From positions 1-21,587 of the forward strand of contig PBNG01000061.1 in assembly GCA_002723015.1 (NCBI GenBank): DNA of 21,587 nt. Direction: 5' to 3'. Position numbers and translations under genes: made by a program. Position 1 is the first letter of the stretch. Each line of letters starts with the position of its first letter. Positions 7,644 to 16,479 of the stretch are shown here, one piece after another. The stretch is from Roseibacillus sp. (GTDB lineage: Bacteria > Verrucomicrobiota > Verrucomicrobiae > Verrucomicrobiales > Akkermansiaceae). A model generated the notes under the pieces. It ran no database searches, was not told the DNA's origin, and was given only the letters and a program-made list of their open reading frames with translations.

Positions 7644-9110
7644 TCAGGAGATAATCTCTTCCACGACCTTACCAAAGACATCGGTCAACCGGTAGTCCCG
7701 ACCGGAGTGGTGAAAGGTGAGCCGCTCGTGGTCTATTCCCATCAGGTGGAGGATCGTGGCATGCAGATCGTGGATGGAAACGCGGTCGCGCACCGCGTAG
7801 TAGCCATAGTCGTCAGTTGCTCCGTGGTGATATCCCTGTTTGGTTCCACCACCGCACATCCACATCGTGAATCCGTGCGGGTTGTGATCACGCCCATCAT
7901 CGCTTCGGCCCATCTGGCCGTCAAAGATCTCCCGGCTGGGAGTACGGCCGAATTCGCTGCCGCAGAGAACGAGGGTTTCCTCCAGCATACCCCGGGCCTC
8001 GAGATCCTGCAGGAGGGCTGCAATCGGCTGGTCGACAGCGTGGGCATTGCCACGATGGCCTTTCTCCAACCCGGCATGCTGATCCCAGAGGTTTCCATAG
8101 CGGGATGTGGAATGAGTGGCGGTGACAAACCTGACCCCCGCTTCCGAGAAGCGTCGTGCCAGCAGCAGCGTGCGCCCGAATTCATCGGCATGGTCCTCAC
8201 CAACTCCGTAGAGATTCCGGGTCGCCTGCGATTCCTTTCCGAGGTCCATGATGTCTGGAGCCACATTCTGCATCCGGAAGGCAAGCTCACGGTTCCGTAA
8301 TTCGGCCAAAAGGGGATCACTCTCCTCATTGATGGACCGGATGAAATCAATGTGTTCCCGCTGGTTGTTAAATCCGGCAGCGAGGTTGTCCCAGTTCAGC
8401 TCTCCGCCCCGGCGCGAAGGTTTCAGGATCGGTGCTCCTGCGAATGAGGAAGGAAGAAACCCGGTCGGAAATGTTCTTCCGTTCTTGGGAGTCAGGTCAA
8501 CATACCCGGGCAGGTTGCTGTTGTCAGATCCCAGGCCATATAGAAGCCAGTTGCCAAGGGCCGGACGAAGTTCGCGGGGCACCCCGGTGTTGAGCATCGA
8601 CATTGCGGTGATGTGGTCCTCATTCTCATGGTGGAGGGAGTGAATAAAACAGAGCTTGTCCAGCCATCCGCGGTTGACCCTTGGGAAAAGATCACTGGCC
8701 CAGGCGCCAGTTTCGCCCCATTGGCTCCAATGGAATGGAGATCCGATGATATGACCGCGTTCTGCAAAGGTGAACTTAGGGGACTTGATTGAGGCCGGGA
8801 GTGGTTTTCCGTGTTCTGCCTGGAGGCGGGGTTTGTAGTCGTAGGAGTCGACCTGCGAGAGTCCGCCATCAAGCATGATGAAAATCATGCGTTTGGCACG
8901 GGCCGGGAAGTGAGGTTCTGACTCCCCGGAAGGGGACAGGGACCCCGTGGCAGCCCTGCTTGCCTGCCGGGTAAGGAGGTCGCATAGAGCGAGTCCGCTG
9001 AAGCCCATGAATCCTCTCCGCGACATGGGAAGCAGCGATGCGTGATCGCAACCTTTGGCTTTGATGAGATCGCCGGAGGAGGAGCTTGGTCTTGGAGGCG
9101 AGGAGGTCAT
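7644..9110 (-). CDS. DUF1501 protein, Tat-exported
   Basis: A 488-residue DUF1501 (PF07394) protein. This family lies in the alkaline-phosphatase-like fold clan and has no established reaction. A twin-arginine signal occurs at R31-R32 (SRRGFMGFSGLALCDLL) after an unusually long N-terminal stretch. Family landmarks follow in order: MIFIMLDGGLSQVDSYDYKP, LPGYVDL, LAFRMQ, FGRTLLLARRF, GSEFGRTP, GRDHNPHGFTMWMCGGG, DLHATILHLMGIDHERL and GRDYRLTDVFG at the C-terminus. The ATG at 9110 overlaps the TGA of the upstream PSD1 gene as ATGA, indicating translational coupling and deciding the start over the frame extension to 9164. The paired PSD1 protein and this one presumably act together outside the cytoplasm. 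Confidence 0.93.
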   Translation of the reverse strand: MTSSPPRPSSSSGDLIKAKGCDHASLLPMSRRGFMGFSGLALCDLLTRQASRAATGSLSPSGESEPHFPARAKRMIFIMLDGGLSQVDSYDYKPRLQAEHGKPLPASIKSPKFTFAERGHIIGSPFHWSQWGETGAWASDLFPRVNRGWLDKLCFIHSLHHENEDHITAMSMLNTGVPRELRPALGNWLLYGLGSDNSNLPGYVDLTPKNGRTFPTGFLPSSFAGAPILKPSRRGGELNWDNLAAGFNNQREHIDFIRSINEESDPLLAELRNRELAFRMQNVAPDIMDLGKESQATRNLYGVGEDHADEFGRTLLLARRFSEAGVRFVTATHSTSRYGNLWDQHAGLEKGHRGNAHAVDQPIAALLQDLEARGMLEETLVLCGSEFGRTPSREIFDGQMGRSDDGRDHNPHGFTMWMCGGGTKQGYHHGATDDYGYYAVRDRVSIHDLHATILHLMGIDHERLTFHHSGRDYRLTDVFGKVVEEIIS

Positions 9111-11707
9111 TTCAGGTAACTGAAGTTGTCCGAGGAGAAAATGCCGAGAATCAGCCTTGCCCACGAGGAAGTTTCGCCGAGATCCTGGACAATTCGACAG
9201 TGGTCGAGATAGGTGAAGGTCTGCTCCATCAGGAGGGGTCTGGGAGATTGGCCGACAATCATGCGGAAGGCGACAGTGACACGCTGTTCGTCGTTCAAGT
9301 CCGGAATGGCCAGAAGTCGCTCGGCAAGTTTGGTGGCGTAGTAGCGGGGAAGTTTGTTGTTGAGCCAGAAAAGAGATTGCGCGGTGTTGACCGAGTGGTC
9401 CCGCTGATGGACCGGAACTCCAGATGGATCATAGCCAAAGAGGTGCAGCATTTTGCGGATTTCAATTCCCATGCCGCGAGGGGAACGTCCCGAGGTAAGG
9501 ATATACATCGCCCGGTCCTTGGACTTACTGTTGTCAAGCGGTTGCCCGCTGAGCTGCCGTGGAACCTTACCCGCGAGACTCAGCATCGAGTCATAGAGAG
9601 CCTCCGCTTCCAATCGTCGTCGTGGATAGCGCCAGAGGAATTTGTTATCGGGGTCCCGGCTGGCCTTGGAGGGAGTGAGGGCGCTACTCTGCCGGTAGGT
9701 GGCTGAGGTGACGATGATCCGGTGGAGATCCTTCAGTGACCAGTCCATCTCAATCAGTGAGGCGGCGAGAAAGTCGAGGAGAGGTTGATTGGTCGGGCGC
9801 GCACCCTGAATTCCAAGATCGCCCGGGGTGGCCACGATGCCCGTCCCGAAGTGTCCCTGCCAGATACGATTGGCGATGACGCGGGCCGTGAGAGGATTGC
9901 CGGGATCAACGATCCACCGTGCGAGTTGAAGGCGTCCACTGGAGTTTTCTGGGATCACAGGGCTCTCCACGAGGTGGTTTGCCAAGGAGGGGACCGCCCT
10001 CGTCACCTCTTCCTTTTCAACATTGTATGTGTCACCAGCAATATGCACCGGCTCGTTGCGGGTTCGGGGAGCCTCCGTGACGGCAAGCATGCGGGGGAGC
10101 GGAGAGTGCAGAGCACGGAGCCTTGCTATTTCGGCATCGATCTGAGGGACACCATCTGGGACGTAGAAGCGTTCGAGATCCGCAATCCCCGGGGGCCAGG
10201 CCCGGGGAACGAAGTGGAGGTGGGAGAGGATCTCCTTGCGCAGATTCCATTCCTGCGCCGCCTCATTCAACCACTTGCCGCGGTGGGGGGGAGTTCGAAC
10301 GAAGCGCACCTTGTCAATCCGGGGCAGGTATGAGTGATCTTCGGCCCATAGCCGAACATCATTCCGTCCGCTTCGGAAGAGGTAGTGGCCGAGGCTTACC
10401 CAGCGGAAGTGCCGGGAATCCCATCCACCGCTTGCGGGAAGGGGGAGTTCGCTTACCACGGATTTGCCATCGATTTTCAGTTCGACGCGGAAGGATTCCG
10501 GTGCAGCGCAGCGCAGAAGCATGGTGTAGGTCCCGGCCTCCGGGAGTTCGGGGCGCCACCCGACCCACTGCAGGCGTTCACGTTGCGTTTCCACGACGGT
10601 TTCCGCGTCAACTTTCACCCGGCGCACGTTGTTCTGTCCCTGGTAGTTTTCCGCTTCGATCTCAACAGCGGGCATCGGAGGGAGGGCCTTGAGGGCGCTG
10701 AGGTAGCGTTCCCCCTTTTCCCTGATCTCGCCACTGACGAGGTCTTTCCGGGCATCAGCCAGGATCTGCCATCGGGTCTGCCGGAGGGAGGCAACAAGTT
10801 CCTCGCTCTGTTCACGGGCTTGAATCTGTTCCCTCGAGGCCTCGGGTTGCGTGAGCCGATAACGCCCGTCCCGCCAGTTGCTGCTGTTCTTCTTCAGGAT
10901 TCTGGTGCTTCCGAAAATACCGGCCAGAGCATAATAGTCCCGAGTCGGGATGGGATCGAAAAAGTGGTCGTGGCAGCGGGCGCATGCGAAGTTGAGCCCC
11001 AGGAACGCCTGCGTGGTGGTAGAGATCTGCTCATCGATGATGTCCATGCGCAGAGTGTTAGGATCGGCGCAGTCAGCAAACCATGGGCCAATGGAAAGAA
11101 AGCCGGGAGCAGCCAGCAGATCGAGCTGGTTTCGGGATGAGGATTCAAGGGCATTTCCAGCAACAATATCCCCCGCAATCTGTTCCACCACGAACTGATC
11201 GAACGGCTTGTCTGCATTGAGAGCTCGAACAACGTAGTCACGGTATGGTTCTGCCATGTCGATCCGGTCTACTGCTGCAACCTTCGTCTTTCCCTGAACG
11301 TAACGGCCAACGTCGAGCCAGTGCCGACCCCAACGTTCTCCGTAATGGGGAGAGCTCAGTAACCTTTCGACGAGCTCAAGGTAGGCTTCATCCGGCCCCT
11401 TGCTGGCGACAGCGAATTCGTATGTCTCCAACTCCTCCAAGGTGGGGGGTAAACCCGTGAGGTCCAGAGAGAGACGACGAAGAAGGGTCGTGGGCTCAGC
11501 CCGGGGACTGGGATGCAGACCAGCACCGCCCAAAGCTTGAAGGGTAAAGAGATCAACAGCATTAATGCTCCATTCGTTCTTGAGATCTGACGGAATGGCG
11601 GGCTTCTGCAGTGGCTGGAACGCCCAATGATCTTCCTGGTCAGCCATCAGGAGGGCTGCTGACGAAACCAGCAGAAACAGGATCTGGATGGGTGAGGGGA
11701 ATATCAT
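9107..11707 (-). CDS. PSD1 (DUF1549/DUF1553) protein with internal carbohydrate-binding-like module
   Basis: An 866-residue exported protein with a signal peptide at residues 1-22. The N-terminal DUF1549 domain (about 45-265) contains WGRHWLDVGRY and a CXXCH, C242-A-R-C245-H246, in LNFACARCHDHFFDPI. A coiled, charged linker follows. Residues about 347-472 resemble a CBM6/35-type sugar-binding module (VEIEAENYQGQ, PEAGTYTMLLRC, DKVRFVRTP). The DUF1553 domain occupies the C-terminal half (LARWIVDPGNPLTARVIANRIWQGHFGTGIV, RRLEAEALYDSML, GRSPRGMG, QSLFWLNN). The separate N-terminal planctomycete-type cytochrome c domain (PSC1) found in longer relatives is absent. Function in the family is unproven, and binding of polysaccharide plus heme-linked redox chemistry is a common inference. 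It is coupled to the downstream DUF1501 gene. Confidence 0.93.
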   Translation of the reverse strand: MIFPSPIQILFLLVSSAALLMADQEDHWAFQPLQKPAIPSDLKNEWSINAVDLFTLQALGGAGLHPSPRAEPTTLLRRLSLDLTGLPPTLEELETYEFAVASKGPDEAYLELVERLLSSPHYGERWGRHWLDVGRYVQGKTKVAAVDRIDMAEPYRDYVVRALNADKPFDQFVVEQIAGDIVAGNALESSSRNQLDLLAAPGFLSIGPWFADCADPNTLRMDIIDEQISTTTQAFLGLNFACARCHDHFFDPIPTRDYYALAGIFGSTRILKKNSSNWRDGRYRLTQPEASREQIQAREQSEELVASLRQTRWQILADARKDLVSGEIREKGERYLSALKALPPMPAVEIEAENYQGQNNVRRVKVDAETVVETQRERLQWVGWRPELPEAGTYTMLLRCAAPESFRVELKIDGKSVVSELPLPASGGWDSRHFRWVSLGHYLFRSGRNDVRLWAEDHSYLPRIDKVRFVRTPPHRGKWLNEAAQEWNLRKEILSHLHFVPRAWPPGIADLERFYVPDGVPQIDAEIARLRALHSPLPRMLAVTEAPRTRNEPVHIAGDTYNVEKEEVTRAVPSLANHLVESPVIPENSSGRLQLARWIVDPGNPLTARVIANRIWQGHFGTGIVATPGDLGIQGARPTNQPLLDFLAASLIEMDWSLKDLHRIIVTSATYRQSSALTPSKASRDPDNKFLWRYPRRRLEAEALYDSMLSLAGKVPRQLSGQPLDNSKSKDRAMYILTSGRSPRGMGIEIRKMLHLFGYDPSGVPVHQRDHSVNTAQSLFWLNNKLPRYYATKLAERLLAIPDLNDEQRVTVAFRMIVGQSPRPLLMEQTFTYLDHCRIVQDLGETSSWARLILGIFSSDNFSYLK

Positions 11708-12022
11708 GGCCGCCGGACAGCTTCACTTTACGTTCCGGATGTGAGATATTCTACAGCTTCCAGTCGAAGTTGTCTTCAATTGATCATTTTTCTGCAAATC
11801 ACTGGAAAAGCTGCACAAAACGCTATTAATCAGGCTGGTGAATCCCTCGGCAGGGCATGAGCTGGGAGCAAAATTCGTAAAATTCGCCAAGATCATCGGA
11901 TATTTTGAATATTCAGGGAGAGGGTCTCGCCGAATCTCTGGAACTTGCAACCCCGTCGTTGTTGCCAGCGGCGTAGTGTTCCAGTATACTCCGTGGCCCC
12001 CGAAAGTTCACCTGCCCTTACC
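11708..12022. other. Divergent intergenic region
   Basis: This stretch of 315 bp separates the minus-strand PSD1 gene from the plus-strand glycosyltransferase. It is more AT-rich than its surroundings and has no credible small gene or RNA fold that I can see. The right side carries the promoter at 11963-11990. On the left side I found no convincing promoter for the PSD1 gene, only an isolated TAGAAT-like hexamer on the minus strand near 11745. A short repeated AAATTCG occurs near 11871-11884. Confidence 0.6.
11963..11990 (+). promoter_or_regulatory. Predicted sigma70-type promoter for the glycosyltransferase gene
   Basis: TTGCCA (11963-11968) and TATACT (11985-11990) each match five of six consensus bases, with a 16-nt spacer. 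A transcript would begin near 11997, leaving a leader of about 26 nt before ATG 12023. This argues against the upstream TTG at 11945 as the start of the gene. Confidence 0.5.
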
Positions 12023-13915
12023 ATGTCGCATACAATGCTTCCTCAGATTGCCCCCTGCTTCGTGAGCCACAATATGGCGCTCGGAGGAGCCCAGACTGCA
12101 GTTCTCCGGTATATTGAGACTCTGCCGGACTGGGTCAGGGAACGAACAACCCTTTACTGTCAGTCAGACGATACACCGCTCCTCGACCGGGCGGTGGAGA
12201 ATGGCTTCAGCTGCGGGGAGATTACGCGGGTAGCGCCCAGTGATCCCAGCTCATGGTTTCTCAGCTACGGCAAGCTGGACGGGCTACCTGAGCGCCCGAC
12301 GTCTCTTGTGCTTCACTCTTGGGATGACGCCGGCTGGCGGTATTTCAGCAGGGCCTATGAAGGCCAGAGAGGAATGACAGTGGCTGGCGTCTCTCAGAAA
12401 GTCATGGACCGTTATGCCAACTGGATCGTGGAGAACGGCCATGTAAGCGGAGGGGTTCTCCCTCCTCCCGTAACGGAATTCTGCATGGCCAAGGGGACCG
12501 TTGATCCCTTGGGGCGAATCGTGGTCGGGTGGATGGGACGTCCGCTCGAGGATAAGGGGCTGATGACCCTGCCCTATCTCCTCGCGGAAAACCCTCGCTT
12601 CATTGTCCGGGCCTGGACCGGAGCAGACACTGCAGGACTGGACTACACCCAGCGGGTTCAGGGGGAGGCAATGGAAGCGGTGATGAAACTAGCTCGCAAA
12701 CTCGGAGTGGAGGACCGTCTGGATATCCGTCCCCTCGATTTCAACGCGATGAGCTATCGACACCGTCTGGAGGGTTGTCACGTCCTGTTGGGTAACAGCC
12801 GCAAGGAAGGGTTCCTGCTTACGGCTGCTGAAGCTCTCAGCTGTGGGATACCGGTAGTAGTGACGAAGACCTGTGGAATCGCGGATTTCTTCAAGAATGG
12901 ACAGAATGGCTATCTCATTGATTGGAATGATAATCCCAAGAGGCTGGCCAAGGTTGCACACCGGGCGATTCTCAAGGCGTCCAAGCTCGATCCGGTCAAG
13001 TGTCTGGCCTCGGTCGATCGGCTTTCCCTTGGGTCCAATTACGCGCGTGCCTACCGCCCGATATTGGCCAACCTGACTCATACCGGACTTCAGAATGAGA
13101 ATGCCCGTGTGACGGTGGGGGTTCGTATTCATGAGGGCGTAGACGCCTCCTTCCTCGATGATGCGATCAACAGTATAGCCTCCCAGACTTACAGGAATTT
13201 CAGGACAGTTCTTCTGGTCGACGGTTCCTGGTCCTTTGGAGAAAAACTGGCCGAGCGTTATGACCTGCCGCTGATTTGTACTGGACTCAAGCCCGATATT
13301 GAGCACTGCAGCTGGCTGCATCGACAGGCCGTTGAGCAATGCGATACGGAGTTCTACAAGCCCCTCGATTACGATGACCAGATCCTGCCCAATTATCTTG
13401 AGAGGGCAGTCCAGTCCCTCGATGAGAGAGGGGCCGATGTGTATGGGTGCCTCCTCAATACGCTTCAGGATGGGGAGATCACCCCTCGCCTTCACTGGCC
13501 CAACAAGTCGCTCGACACAATGTTCACGGGCAACTCCGATGACAATATGCTGCCCCACTCATCGGTAACGATGCGAACGAGGGTGGCCTTGAAGGCAGGC
13601 AACTATCAGGAGAGGGCCGTTGGGCTGGGAGCGGATGACTATCATCTCTGGTACCGGATCTTCAAGGTAGGCGGAGAATTCTTCCGGGATGACGAAGTCC
13701 GCAATGTTGTCTATCGGGTCCACGATAGAAATTCACTCGTCATTCGTAGGGAGCGTTTCGGGCATTCCAACAAGCGGAAGCAACTCCTCGCGGGTGCTGC
13801 AGCAGCAGGTATCGCTGCCATGCCGTTGGCAGCAGAGGTTGAGGTAGAAGGGGAACGTAAGGCTCCAGTGGCCGTCGCCCCGAGCGAGGACAGTGTCGAC
13901 CCTCCTCACTCGTAG
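12023..13915 (+). CDS. Two-domain GT4-GT2 fusion glycosyltransferase
   Basis: A 630-residue cytoplasmic protein with two transferase domains. The N-terminal half (about 10-350) is a GT-B fold of the GT4 type: GGAQTAV at 21-27, GWMGRPLEDKGL at 169-180, and the donor-binding E-x7-E segment, E262 to E270, in RKEGFLLTAAEALSCGIPVVV. The C-terminal half (about 363-580) is a GT-A fold of the GT2 type: TVGVRIHEGVDASFLDDAINSI, SQTYRNFRTVLLVDGS, an acidic LDYDDQ motif (D449, D451, D452) and LGADDYHLWYRI. A low-complexity Ala/Glu/Val-rich tail follows. It probably adds two sugars in building a cell-surface glycan or glycolipid. Substrates are unknown. The in-frame TTG at 11945 is rejected as start because it lies upstream of the predicted promoter. 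Confidence 0.88.
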   Translation: MSHTMLPQIAPCFVSHNMALGGAQTAVLRYIETLPDWVRERTTLYCQSDDTPLLDRAVENGFSCGEITRVAPSDPSSWFLSYGKLDGLPERPTSLVLHSWDDAGWRYFSRAYEGQRGMTVAGVSQKVMDRYANWIVENGHVSGGVLPPPVTEFCMAKGTVDPLGRIVVGWMGRPLEDKGLMTLPYLLAENPRFIVRAWTGADTAGLDYTQRVQGEAMEAVMKLARKLGVEDRLDIRPLDFNAMSYRHRLEGCHVLLGNSRKEGFLLTAAEALSCGIPVVVTKTCGIADFFKNGQNGYLIDWNDNPKRLAKVAHRAILKASKLDPVKCLASVDRLSLGSNYARAYRPILANLTHTGLQNENARVTVGVRIHEGVDASFLDDAINSIASQTYRNFRTVLLVDGSWSFGEKLAERYDLPLICTGLKPDIEHCSWLHRQAVEQCDTEFYKPLDYDDQILPNYLERAVQSLDERGADVYGCLLNTLQDGEITPRLHWPNKSLDTMFTGNSDDNMLPHSSVTMRTRVALKAGNYQERAVGLGADDYHLWYRIFKVGGEFFRDDEVRNVVYRVHDRNSLVIRRERFGHSNKRKQLLAGAAAAGIAAMPLAAEVEVEGERKAPVAVAPSEDSVDPPHS

Positions 13916-13990
13916 AACCTTCCGGATGGGAGTCTTGTTCAAGGGCAAGGTAGAGTCAGTTCTTCCCCGGGCAAATCTTGCTTTGCGCCT

Positions 13991-14953
13991 ATGAAGTCGT
14001 GGGACCTGACGACTCTTGGTTCGACGATGCTGAGCCTCACCACGGAACCTGGTGTGCCTCTTCTTTCCAGTGGGGACCTCCGGCTCGATGTGGCAGGGGC
14101 CGAGTCGAACTGTGCAATCTCCCTTGCTCATCTAGGGAAACGGGTTTCGTGGCACTCCAAAGTAGCGTCAGGGCCCCTCGGAGAAAGGGTTATCTCGGGC
14201 ATTCGAGCCCACGGAGTGGATGTGTCCTCCGTCATCCGGGGTGATGAAGGCAGGACGGAACAGATGTGGGTCGAGTCAGGGGTGGGAGCGAACATGACCA
14301 CAGTCAGCTATGACCGGGGAGGGGCATCAATGGAGGGTTTGAGGATTGAGGAAGTCGATCTGGACGCCCTTCACGATAGTCAATATTTTCACGCCACCGG
14401 AATCACGCCTGCCCTTTCCGAGGATAACCGGAATGCTGTCCTTGATACCGTGCAGCTGGCGTGCAAGGCAGGGGTCCGAGTGTCGTTCGACATCAATTAC
14501 CGCTCGAAACTCTGGGCGCCTCAGCGTGCGCGGGAGGTTCTGTCCACGATCATCCCCGGTATTCACCTTTTGTTTATAAAGGAAACGGATTTGGCATTGC
14601 TCTGGGATCGCCGGGGAGATGCGGAGACGGAATTGCGCAGTTTGCAGGAAGAGTTCGGTATTGCCAATATCGTGCTGACACGGGCGGGGGACGGCGCAAG
14701 TGCTGTCCTTGAAGATCATTTCGAGAGTCATCAGGCTTTTGTTGGAGAGCCCGTCAGCCCAATCGGGGCTGGGGACGCCCTTGCCGCTGGAGTGCTTTAT
14801 TCTCTGATGGAGGATGAGGAGCGACTGGCCTTGAAGAGAGGGTGTGCGATGGCTTCATTGGCCCGGGAGTCCAGAAGTGACTATGTGGTCGGAGGTCGAC
14901 TGGCCTTGGATGCGCGAATTCGGGGAGAAGAGGAGCGGCGGGTCTTACGCTAG
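13991..14953 (+). CDS. PfkB-family sugar kinase, 2-keto-3-deoxygluconate kinase-like
   Basis: A 320-residue cytoplasmic carbohydrate kinase of the ribokinase/PfkB family. The N-terminal signature appears as AGAESNCAISLAHLG (residues 35-49, first Gly of the usual GGAE replaced by Ala). FDINYRSKLW (166-175) is typical of 2-keto-3-deoxygluconate (KDG) kinases. The catalytic motif is G259-A-G-D262 followed by ALAAG, where Phe is more usual than Leu. KDG kinase phosphorylates KDG with ATP in the breakdown of uronate-containing polymers. The assignment rests on motif similarity, and a fructose- or other sugar-kinase role cannot be excluded. No KDPG aldolase gene is adjacent. It lies 75 bp after the glycosyltransferase and has no clear ribosome-binding site. 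Confidence 0.85.
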   Translation: MKSWDLTTLGSTMLSLTTEPGVPLLSSGDLRLDVAGAESNCAISLAHLGKRVSWHSKVASGPLGERVISGIRAHGVDVSSVIRGDEGRTEQMWVESGVGANMTTVSYDRGGASMEGLRIEEVDLDALHDSQYFHATGITPALSEDNRNAVLDTVQLACKAGVRVSFDINYRSKLWAPQRAREVLSTIIPGIHLLFIKETDLALLWDRRGDAETELRSLQEEFGIANIVLTRAGDGASAVLEDHFESHQAFVGEPVSPIGAGDALAAGVLYSLMEDEERLALKRGCAMASLARESRSDYVVGGRLALDARIRGEEERRVLR

Positions 14954-15018
14954 TTTGCAGGTTGTGCCCGTGACGTAGTGAACTCGACTGCTTGACCCGG
15001 AGCTGTGAAAATCGTCGG

Positions 15019-16341
15019 ATGGCAGGGATGATAAACAGATTTTCCCGCCGTCGTTTTCTGCAGAGCTCAACCATGGTTGCAGGTTCCGGGATCCTGTCCT
15101 CCAGCCTAGTGCCCGGGCGAGGAGTTTTAGCGAACGATAAACTCAATATCGGGGTGATCGGGGCCGGAGGAAAAGGAACGGCCGACAGCGAGGGAGTCAT
15201 GAGCGAAAATATTGTCGCCCTCTGCGACGTTGATGAACGGGCTTTGCGGGCGAGGCAGGGACGGTTCCCCAAGGCGAAGCTCTTCAAGGATTACCGGGTC
15301 ATGCTTGAACAGGTCGGTGATCAACTTGATGCCGTGACGGTGAGCACCCCGGATCATCACCACTTCCCCGCCAGTATGCTTGCGATGAATCTGGGACTCC
15401 ACGTCTACGTGCAGAAACCTCTCGCTCACACGGTGTGGGAGGCTCGTGAGATGCTGAAACTTTCCCGTGAAAAAAAGGTAATTACCCAGATGGGAAATCA
15501 AGGGCATTCTTATAGTAGTACCCGCAAGCTGGTGGAAGTAGTGCAGTCTGGAATCATCGGTGAGGTAAGGGAGGTTCATGTCTGGACGGATCGGCCGATC
15601 TGGCCGCAGGGAATGAGTCGACCTCAGGGTTCAAAGCCGGTCCCGGACTACCTCGACTGGGATCTCTGGCTGGGCCCAGCGCCGAAACGCCCCTACCATG
15701 ATGGTTACCATCCCTTCAAATGGCGGGGCTTCTGGGATTTTGGAACGGGTGCTCTCGGGGACATGGGGTGCCACAACATGGATGCAGCATTCTGGGCGCT
15801 GAAACTTGGAGCCCCGACGAGTGTCGAGGCAGATGTTTCCGGTGTCAGCGATGACACCGCGCCAAAATGGAGTGTGATTAGGTATGAGTTTCCCGGCAGG
15901 GAAGACCTGCCCCCGGTCAGTCTCACATGGTATGATGGTGGAAAGAAACCCAGTGCAGATATAATTGGGGAGAAGACCTTGCCCAACAATGGAAGCCTCA
16001 TTGTTGGATCGAAGGCCACCATAGCCTTCCGGGAGTGGAATCCCAACGGGTTCCGGGTTCTTTCGGAAGGGCGGGAAGTCCCCTATGCTGACCCCGACCC
16101 GATATTTCCCCGCGTTGGGGATAACCCATACAAGGAATGGATTGAGGCGTGCAAGGGAAGTCCCTTGTGCCTCTCAAACTTCGAATATTCGGTGCCGCTA
16201 ACAGAGATGGTTCTGCTTGGGAACGTCGCTTTGCGGGCGGGTAGTAAAATCGAATGGGACGCCAAGGCGCTGAAAGCAAAGGGAAATCCTGAGCTGGATC
16301 AGTTGATTCGGAGCACTCCGCGAAAAGGCTGGAGAGTCTGA
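15019..16341 (+). CDS. Tat-exported Gfo/Idh/MocA family oxidoreductase
   Basis: A 440-residue oxidoreductase with a twin-arginine signal SRRRFLQSSTMVAGSGI (residues 9-25). The Rossmann motif is IGVIGAGGKG (44-53), and the family EKP motif appears as QKP in HVYVQKPLAH. The following segments fit the verrucomicrobial/planctomycetal exported subfamily: MGNQGHS, VHVWTDRPIWPQG, WDLWLGPAPKRPYH, GFWDFGTGALGDMGCHNMD. The protein is probably folded with its nucleotide cofactor before Tat export. The substrate is unknown, though relatives are often found with sugar-degrading enzymes. A TTG at 14992 and ATG at 15028 are alternative starts. The ATG at 15019 is chosen, and the Tat signal is intact from either ATG. 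It is followed at a distance of 138 bp by the Rieske gene. Confidence 0.92.
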   Translation: MAGMINRFSRRRFLQSSTMVAGSGILSSSLVPGRGVLANDKLNIGVIGAGGKGTADSEGVMSENIVALCDVDERALRARQGRFPKAKLFKDYRVMLEQVGDQLDAVTVSTPDHHHFPASMLAMNLGLHVYVQKPLAHTVWEAREMLKLSREKKVITQMGNQGHSYSSTRKLVEVVQSGIIGEVREVHVWTDRPIWPQGMSRPQGSKPVPDYLDWDLWLGPAPKRPYHDGYHPFKWRGFWDFGTGALGDMGCHNMDAAFWALKLGAPTSVEADVSGVSDDTAPKWSVIRYEFPGREDLPPVSLTWYDGGKKPSADIIGEKTLPNNGSLIVGSKATIAFREWNPNGFRVLSEGREVPYADPDPIFPRVGDNPYKEWIEACKGSPLCLSNFEYSVPLTEMVLLGNVALRAGSKIEWDAKALKAKGNPELDQLIRSTPRKGWRV

Positions 16342-16479
16342 TTTTTCCAGATTTCCGTATATTGGTCCCAAGTCACGGAATGAGAATCCCGGGATCGTGC
16401 GAGGCAGAACCTTGTCGTGCTGCCTTGAGGTTTCACTGATATCGCGGTAGCTTACGTGCCGTATCCTACCCATTAACCC

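Noticed and set aside
7629..7645. Short inverted repeat (TCTTCC/GGAAGA) between convergent stops
   Set aside because: The stem is at most seven pairs with a 3-nt loop and has no U-tract on either strand. It also overlaps the DUF1501 stop codon, so I do not call a bidirectional terminator.
10385..11140. 251-codon plus-strand frame opposite the PSD1 gene
   Set aside because: It is antisense to conserved DUF1549 and linker sequence and has no family resemblance, so it is a codon-bias shadow.
12689..13558. 289-codon minus-strand frame opposite the glycosyltransferase
   Set aside because: It is the mirror of a gene with two well-marked glycosyltransferase domains. No start context or family pattern supports it.
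16424..16467. Possible promoter before the Rieske gene (TTGAGG ... TAGCTT, or TATCCT alone)
   Set aside because: The matches to consensus are poor and no pairing gives both good boxes and good spacing.
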